This document shows positions 62,501 through 64,000 of a DNA stretch of 64,000 nt, piece after piece. The stretch is from Rhodobiaceae bacterium. GTDB taxonomy: Bacteria > Pseudomonadota > Alphaproteobacteria > Rhizobiales > Tepidamorphaceae. The notes beneath the pieces were generated by a model. The model saw nothing but the letters and a program-made list of their open reading frames with translations, ran no database searches and was not told the DNA's origin. Within the stretch, counting starts at the first letter, position 1. Each line of letters starts with the position of its first letter. The position numbers and the translations under genes are program-made. The stretch lies in contig JACKJR010000004.1 in the NCBI GenBank assembly GCA_020637855.1, positions 186,001 through 250,000 of the forward strand. The letters run 5' to 3'.

Positions 62501-64000
62501 TGTCGACGGCACCCAGCAATATTCCGGCACATTCCGGCAAGGCGGCACCATTGAGGGTGGCGGCACGCTGGTCTTCGGTCAGGAACAGGATTCAGTCGGC
62601 GGCGGATTCAACTCCGAGCAGATTTTCGTTGGCACGATGGATGACATCCGTTTGTTCAACGATGTCCGCACCTCGACCGAGGTTTCCACCTATGCCGGCA
62701 TCGATACGACGGTATCCAGCAGCGAGTCCGGACTTGTCGCGAACTGGCTTGCCAGTTCGTCCTCCGGCAGTACGGTCGATGATGTCACCAGCGGCAATCG
62801 CGACATGACGCTGGCCGGCAACGCCAGCGTCGATGTGCCGACACAATTCGGCACGACCAACTACATCACCAACGGCAGTTTCGAGAGCGGCTTTACCGGA
62901 TGGACGACCGCGTCCGGCTCGAATGAACTCCACAGCGGAACGTTCAATGGCGTTGTGTCCGCCGATGGTAACTATTTCCTCGACACGGACAACAATAGCC
63001 AGAACCTGAGCTTCTATCAGAACGTTTCCGGCCTGACTGCCGGCGAAACCTACCAGCTCACATTCTATGCCGCGGAATATGCCAACGGCAGCAATGAGAC
63101 GCTCGATGTCTATTGGGGTGGGGTCAAGATCGGCGATATCGATCCCACACAGCAGACCATGACCCGCTATGTTTTCAATGTTGTCTCCGGCTCCGGCAAT
63201 GGTTCCGACAGGCTTCAATTCATCGAAAACGGTACCGTCGACGGGTCTGGAACGCTACTTGATGAAATCGAGCTCTACCACGTCCCCAGCGATACCGGCG
63301 CGGACACGCTCTACGGCGGCGTCGGCAGCGACACCATCTACGGTGGAACCGGGGATGACTGGCTCTATGGCGGCTCCGGCAATGACACTCTGTACGGTGA
63401 GGACGGCGCAGATACGATCTATGGCGGCGACGGCGACGACATCATCTGGGACGGTTCCGGCGCAGATACGCTCGATGGCGGCGAGGGGTCCGACACCTAT
63501 TATTTCGAGGGTGTCTCCGGCGGCGTCCCGAACATCTTCAACGATACCGGCACCTCGGGCACCGACACGATCATCCTGCAGGGCAGCGATGTAACCTTCG
63601 AGATCAATGCCGATTTCTCCTATGAAACCACAGGAATCGAGGTCATCGACGGGTCCGGCCTGTCCGGCGAGTCGCTCGGCTCGGGCGGCGTGGCGGTTGA
63701 TTACGACTTCACGAACGTGACGCTGATCGGAATCGACCAGATTAGCGGTTCGAACAACGCCGATACGATCATTGGTTCTGCCGCGGCCGACACGATTTAT
63801 GGTGGCAGCGGCAACGACACCCTTCAGGGCGGTGGCGGCAACGATACGATCGATGGCGCCTTCGGTACCGACACGGTTGTCTATGCCGGCCGGATCGGCG
63901 ACTACTCTGTCGACCAGTCCGGCGGCACGATCACCGTCATCGACGACAACACGGCTGACGGCAACGAGGGCACCGATACACTGACGAATGTCGAATACCT
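47595..64000 (+). CDS. Giant RTX-repeat surface/adhesin-like protein (3' end outside window)
   Basis: A single frame is open from the ATG at 47595 to the right edge: 5,468 codons, no stop in my line-by-line reading. The true C-terminus, where a type I secretion signal is expected, is missing. Order: non-repeat N-terminal domain (about 36-165, FAVYDLDGKTALRFAFNL), resembling the entry domains of other huge alphaproteobacterial adhesins; Gln/Glu/Pro linker (165-250, PPPPP near 215); beta-type segment (290-410); RTX array (about 445-3375); mixed RTX and non-RTX modules (3365-4435); PA14-like domain (4437-4585, SSDDGSRLFVDG); LamG/pentraxin-like domain (4857-5073); a beta-sandwich (5087-5233, ITNGSFESGFTGW); more RTX to the edge. 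RTX nonapeptides (GGxGxDxLx) bind Ca2+ and fold after export. Only one Cys was seen (about residue 83), and Lys/Arg are rare outside the N-terminus. There is no Sec signal. An adhesin or biofilm matrix protein is the best inference; a toxin or enzyme domain was not seen. Confidence 0.95.
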   Translation, partial: MAKTGEGKPQGAGAKDSAQSAGSNAAADMSQARTPVRMALAGINSNALAAAEALLVERPDPGKFAVYDLDGKTALRFAFNLADCKIIILDVDVVLVFSDDSKVILPGLALQLVMAEPVSFEFADKVLEAQDFLSLIGDVKLAEDLPLLQLSNTELDVTQQNQNEQELEALLQQRSQTPFVPPPPERTEEQQDDENQIQSFENEEQATASSSSPPPPPQEAPDLGTGSTGQFNGTPAAGLTFTLLGDDTRSSTGLGGGGLEIRGAASIIAATTDPDYAVQSASETLNGTAFDDVIYADDPALMPLGTTLRVFDIDVELPEPDWIATSARIYDLPAGFSLLSGTAVGNDFHVTMDTSDPNNLNQLDLLYLYAIPDDSVAADANGFYQTFTFSAEFLVDIGGSYTLINGTARFAIGDAASASDVTYVDPVTGDITYILPKVPAGNIISAGAGDDIIYGGAGSDTINGGSGTDLVSYYYSQSGVTANLATASYSGGYATGDTLTNIEGLEGSTHDDTLTGDAGDNLLIGGLGGDAIDGGAGFDTASFENAASAVTVDLGLGTGSAGEAVDDTYTNIERIVGSVFDDTLIGDAFDNTLEGGDGDDALFGAAGDDILDGGDGDDSLVGGLGADQFIGGAGTDTVDYSAAASGVTANLQTNAASGGEAAGDTFSGIERVVGSAFDDDLTGASTATTLEGGDGADTLTGGAANDTLLGGDGDDTLSGAGGADILDGGAGFDSIDYSSSSTAVIIDMATGVGVGGDAQGDTFTNIERVVGSLDGDVLIGTSADNVLEGSDGDDTLDGRGGADTLIGGSGIDTADYSYSSAGVTIDFGAGTGTGGDAQGDTLSQIERIVGSAYDDTFIGSTGDDVFLGNGGDDTFIGGAGADILAGGSGSDTADYSSSAAINIDLSLGLATGGDATGDNLASIENIIATDFDDVLVGDASDNAFYGGAGNDSLTGGAGADVLDGGTGTDTANYASSAQAVTVDLGAGTGSGGDAAGDTLAGIENVTGSALDDTLIGDGADNILDGGAGDDRLEGGAGADQLIGGAGQDSADYTQSASAVTINLATSTATGGDANGDTFSSIERIGGSAFDDSLTGDAQDNVLEGNAGNDILSGGGGDDTLLGGDNDDTLIGGAGADTLTGGTGSDTADYSASALGVSVDLGAGTAAGGDAAGDTLSGIENLTGSGQADTLVGDSGQNVLDGGAGDDTLEGAAGADTLIGGTGTDVATYANSTSGVTVSLTSGTGIGGHAEGDTLSGIEDLSGSAFADSLTGDANANLLQGQAGNDILSGADGDDTLEGGADDDTLAGGAGADSLDGGTGTDTIDYSSSGSAVTINLATSSASGGDAAGDTFTSIEAVTGSAFADSLTGDAGDNTLDGGAGDDTLIGLAGADALVGGAGTDTADYSASATAVQIDLLNDTATGGDAAGDTFSSVENLTGSAGNDTLTGDTAANVLDGGDGDDVLAGGLGADTLIGGIGTDTAEYVNSNAAVTVDLSAGTGTGGHAEGDTLSGIEILSGSQFNDTLTGSTAADTILGNAGNDTIDGGDGDDTLDGGDGNDTLRGGAGADVLIGGADTDTVDYSGSTVSLTINLATNSASGGDATGDTFSGIEGVIGGQQADTLTGDAGNNILDGQEGNDLIVGGAGADTIIGGAGFDTIDFTASASGVNVDLASGTGAGGDAHGDTYTGIERVVGSAQADTLVGDASNNTLEGAAGNDILRGGSGSDTLLGGADDDTLEGGDGADILTGGTGTDIADYTGSDSAVTVNLSTSLATGGHANGDVLTGIEGVTGSAFNDTLTGDASANILSGGGGDDTIYGGDGDDTIDGGAGNDLLDGGLGADDFDGGTGTDTVDYASSAAGVNVDLALGSATGGEAQGDTFVAVENIIGSGYDDTISGNAFANTLTGGAGADTLSGAAGDDTLDGGADDDTLIGGSGADSLTGGTGTDTASYSGSLSAVTVDLSTGTGTGGDAQGDTLTGIENLTGSTLDDTLIGDGNANILTGDAGNDTLRGGGGADALEGGAGTDLADYTGSAAAVTVDLNAGTATGGDANGDTLNSIEGVIGSANNDFLYGDAGANILRGGDGDDLLVGRGGADELTGGLGTDEADYSASATAVTVDLSLGQGSGGDAQGDTLAEIENVTGSGGNDTLIGDASDNVLDGGAGNDNLTGGAGADTLIGGAGTDTANYSTSSAGVTVSLASGTGAGGDAQGDTLSGIENLTGSGQADTLTGDANANTIDGGAGDDTLVGGAGGDSLIGGAGNDVADYSASSAGVTINLAAGTASGGDAAGDTLSGIEGVIGSAQADNLTGDVNANTFDGGAGDDIISAGDGDDTIDGGAGADTLTGGAGADAIDGGADTDTISFAASTQAVTVDLASGTGTGGDAQGDTYANIENVTGSNLGDTLIGDAGDNTLDGGSGDDTLRGGGGADALVGGAGSDTADYTGSASAVTVNLGTGTASGGDAQGDTLSSIENIIGSANGDTLTGDGNINRIEGGDGNDLISAGGGNDIILGGDGDDTMIGGAGADDFTGGTGTDTLDYSASASAVTVDLAAGTGSGGDAQGDTMTGVEAVIGSGLNDTLTGDSADNTLDGGAGNDTINGGGGADTLIGGTGTDTASYAGSSGGVTVDLGTGTGTGNDAQGDTLSGFENLTGSSYDDLLIGDANANTLTGGLGNDTLRGGAGGDTLDGGGGANDVVDYSTSASAVNVDLTLGTASGGDATGDTIIDIDGVIGSSGDDTLRGNAFANTLTGGAGADTLQGEDGDDTLDGGAGNDQLYGGAGADAIDGGADTDTVYYTASAQAVTVDLAAGTGSGGDAQGDTFANVENIVGSNLGDSLTGDAGVNAIDGGAGDDTLVGGAGADALTGGTGSDTADYSASASAVTVDLGTGTGTGGDAQGDTLTGIENLTGSANNDTLTGDANDNVLTGGVGDDILSGASGADTLTGDAGDDTLVGGAGADALDGGADTDTADYSASAAGVTVSLAAGTGSGGDAQGDTLTGIENLTGSAQADSLTGDAGANTLTGNAGDDTLLGGAGADALDGGTGSDTASYAGSSSGVTVSLTSGTGTGGDAAGDTLTGIENLTGSDNADVLTGDANANILDGGAGADTLAGLAGADTLIGGSDTDTADYSASDAAVTVNLTTNVNTGGHAAGDSLSGIENVTGSAYDDTLSGDTGANVLIGGDGADTLTGDDGDDTLDGGNDDDILAGGAGADVISGGAGTDTADYSTSLSAVTVNLATNVNTGGDAAGDDISGVENLIGSSNADSLTGDAGDNVIRGGAGADAIDGGTGSDTADYTGSAAVTINLGTNTHSGGDAAGDSLTGIENVFGSSFGDDLTGDSGVNELYGFDGDDTLDGAAGDDILDGGEGSDTYNWTLGEGTDTFTDTGTGGGDYDVINLVGSGGEYQLTSTFSGATSGIEEIIGDGDTETLGTAASGVALNWDFSDVILTSVDRIQGSTVADTITGSAGNDVIEGGAGGDTLTGGAGTDTLSYSGDTTGVTVDLAAGTGSGGDAAGDTISGFENLTGGSGADTLTGDSGANAIDGGGGDDTIEGGAGADTLTGGTGNDTLSYTGDTTGVTVNLATNTVSGGDAAGDTVSGFENVTGGSGADTLTGTSAANVLSGGDGDDFLKGGGGDDTIDGGNGINDTVVYDGSVSNYIVTDLGGGVYTVTDIRGTPLDGVDTVSNVEKIQFSDGTFNIADRANALFGTEGDDNLSGTAGNDEINALGGNDTIDGGGGDDNIDGGNGSDTVIFPGNFADADITVDASGNIQVTTATGGTDTLTNVEYLQFDDRTIDVSNYIAALAGTTNGTTGDEAIIGDGSGNTINGSDGADLIIGADGADIIDGGAGADEIRGDDGDDTITGGAGDDLISGGTGSDTAIFPGNFADATVEVDGNGNILVTTALGGTDTVNGIEYLQFDDRTIDIDPYIEAFTGTTNGTAASDVMIGSANANTMNGGDSADLIIGAGGNDVIDGGAGDDEIRGDAGDDTIEGGAGADTLTGGTGTDTLDYSADTTGVTVNLTTNSASGGDATGDTISGFENVTGGSGADTLTGTSGVNVIDGGGGDDTIEGGAGADTLTGGTGTDTLDYSADTTGVTINLTTNSASGGDATGDTISGFENVTGGSGADTLTGTSGANVIDGGGGDDVIAGLAGADTLTGGTGTDTLDYSADTTGVTINLTTNSASGGDATGDTISGFENVTGGSGADTLTGTSGANVIDGGGGADVIEGGAGDDVLDGSAGNDRIALEGGADTIDGGADHDILDVYLSTDVTVDLGTGIVTGTGVTGTTVTGIEEIWGGSGNDTYIGSANADTIYGWNGNDTISGAGGDDFLYGESGNDTLEGGAGADTLVGGSGTDTLSYASDTTGVTVNLATNSASGGDAAGDTISGFENVTGGSGNDSLTGDANANVITGGGGSDLLVGGAGNDTLTGGDESGSSGTRFRYDYFDLSGVGPNNLADAGFLAGGQNSYVPDGTGFIDSLDEDGIPTLYGGSGDDFALRFSTTLQVTSAGTYDFGLSSDDGSRLFVDGIEVIDHDGQHGTSTANGSIELSSGAHEIVIIFFEAGGSQDLDLTISGPDTGNTPVDISTYGAVSAMAGDHLIGGGDNDNLSGGAGNDILEGGDGSDILDGGADDDILDGGAGADTLTGGSGTDTLSYATDTTGVTVNLATNTVSGGDAAGDTISGFENIFGGSGNDTLTGDANANVISGGAGDDTLTGGDGNDSIDGGAGTDTVVYAGSIGDYTMDVSSGIFTITDDNIADGDDGTDTFTNVEYITFQGSGDTVSLSSYITGANNGTAAAETYVGTSSADSTSLDAGNDVIFGGRSSDTALTGGGGDDLIVGGQGNDMIYGDGAGSTALVFNQDSDTGDYAYRSNFTGFPSTAISFEVVMKSNVLYQIGSPIVSYAVSSDSNEFMIIGRPDNSDYDGQLEIFIDGSSVLVPNVGTMLFDGTEHRLSVTWQSSTGDLKVYVDGTQQYSGTFRQGGTIEGGGTLVFGQEQDSVGGGFNSEQIFVGTMDDIRLFNDVRTSTEVSTYAGIDTTVSSSESGLVANWLASSSSGSTVDDVTSGNRDMTLAGNASVDVPTQFGTTNYITNGSFESGFTGWTTASGSNELHSGTFNGVVSADGNYFLDTDNNSQNLSFYQNVSGLTAGETYQLTFYAAEYANGSNETLDVYWGGVKIGDIDPTQQTMTRYVFNVVSGSGNGSDRLQFIENGTVDGSGTLLDEIELYHVPSDTGADTLYGGVGSDTIYGGTGDDWLYGGSGNDTLYGEDGADTIYGGDGDDIIWDGSGADTLDGGEGSDTYYFEGVSGGVPNIFNDTGTSGTDTIILQGSDVTFEINADFSYETTGIEVIDGSGLSGESLGSGGVAVDYDFTNVTLIGIDQISGSNNADTIIGSAAADTIYGGSGNDTLQGGGGNDTIDGAFGTDTVVYAGRIGDYSVDQSGGTITVIDDNTADGNEGTDTLTNVEY
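48999..57720 (+). repeat. Tandem array of 34 RTX-plus-linker modules (family A)
   Basis: Each module starts with D-T-A-D-Y-like residues, then an S/A-rich VTVDL strand, the linker GGDAQGDTLTGIENLTGS and RTX nonapeptides. Module starts are at 48999, 49209, 49500, 49791, 50028, 50265, 50499, 50736, 51027, 51264, 51555, 51792, 52029, 52320, 52557, 52848, 53139, 53430, 53667, 53904, 54141, 54378, 54669, 54906, 55197, 55434, 55674, 55965, 56202, 56493, 56730, 56967, 57258 and 57468. Of the 33 intervals, 16 are 237 nt and 13 are 291 nt; the others are 210 (twice), 234 and 240 nt. Confidence 0.93.
59613..60323 (+). repeat. Three nearly identical tandem 237-nt units
   Basis: Units 59613-59849, 59850-60086 and 60087-60323 are alike at the nucleotide level, with only a handful of differences per pair over their first 190 bases, mostly silent. 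This is much closer than any pair in the main array and suggests a recent duplication or gene conversion. Confidence 0.85.
60903..61350 (+). other. PA14-like domain inside the giant protein
   Basis: About 149 residues (4437-4585) interrupt the RTX repeats. YDYFDLSGVGP opens it, LRFSTTLQVTSAGTYDFGL and SSDDGSRLFVDG give the PA14 core, and HEIVIIFFEAGG closes it. PA14 domains commonly bind glycans in a Ca2+-dependent way, also in bacterial giant adhesins. Confidence 0.8.
62163..62815 (+). other. LamG/pentraxin-like domain inside the giant protein
   Basis: Residues about 4857-5073. The signatures are ISFEVVMKSN, WQSSTGDLKVYVDG, GTLVFGQEQDSVGGGFNSEQ and GTMDDIRLFNDVRTSTEV, the last two strongly pentraxin-like. 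It is a jelly-roll fold known for Ca2+-dependent ligand binding. Confidence 0.8.
62853..63294 (+). other. Carbohydrate-binding-like beta-sandwich inside the giant protein
   Basis: Residues about 5087-5233: NYITNGSFESGFTGW at the start, YQNVSGLTAGETYQLTFYAA in the middle and LLDEIELYHV at the end. This is the pattern of DUF642/CBM-type galactose-binding-like folds. Confidence 0.65.

Noticed and set aside
47595..64000. Enzymatic or toxin domain (protease, epimerase, pore former) in the giant protein
   Set aside because: I saw no zinc-protease HExxH motif, no acylated-toxin region and no epimerase core in the visible part. It could still lie beyond base 64000.

Overview
The window reads as a chromosomal segment of an alphaproteobacterium of the order Hyphomicrobiales (Rhizobiales). 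Codon use is GC-rich. The gene order (hybrid kinase, olsB, maeB, mutS, glnD, murJ, trpS, a Usp protein, nfuA, tsaB, rimI, plsC, miaB, phoH, ybeY, corC, lnt, a PraR-like regulator, metK, trmB, rimP, nusA, ylxR, infB, rbfA, truB, rpsO, pnp) matches the arrangement I know from Sinorhizobium and Rhizobium relatives. No species assignment is possible from sequence reading alone.

Positions 1-40500 are a dense housekeeping core. It starts inside a hybrid-kinase gene and continues with ornithine-lipid synthesis (olsB), carbon metabolism (maeB), mismatch repair (mutS), nitrogen signalling (glnD) and lipid II flipping (murJ). A block for tRNA modification, RNA maturation and envelope synthesis follows (tsaB-rimI-plsC-miaB-phoH-ybeY-corC-lnt), with several overlapping starts. 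Next come praR-like and metK, then the rimP-nusA-ylxR-infB-rbfA / truB-rpsO-pnp cluster for ribosome assembly, transcription elongation and RNA decay. The minus strand then carries cspA, polA and an acyltransferase. Gaps here hold palindromes, a bidirectional terminator (35712-35745) and a pair of REP-like repeats (36287-36379). A tRNA-Arg(CCG) gene at 40810 marks the end of the core.

Positions 41000-64000 look accessory. They hold a CPA-type antiporter, a 951-residue secreted protein of unknown function with C-terminal Cys mini-repeats, a periplasmic PDZ/Sel1/peptidoglycan-binding protein, and one enormous reading frame. That frame starts at 47595, directly behind an in-frame stop, and stays open to base 64000: at least 5,468 codons with no stop in the frame I read line by line. 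It encodes an RTX-type, calcium-binding, presumably type I-secreted surface protein.

The giant protein has an N-terminal non-repeat region and then an array of 34 RTX-plus-linker modules whose lengths are quantised, mostly 79 or 97 residues. A second RTX family follows, including three almost identical tandem copies. Near the visible C-terminal side it carries a PA14-like domain, a LamG/pentraxin-like domain and a carbohydrate-binding-like beta-sandwich. The real C-terminus, and any secretion genes, lie outside the window. The many antisense and off-frame ORFs across 48-64 kb are shadows of this one gene.
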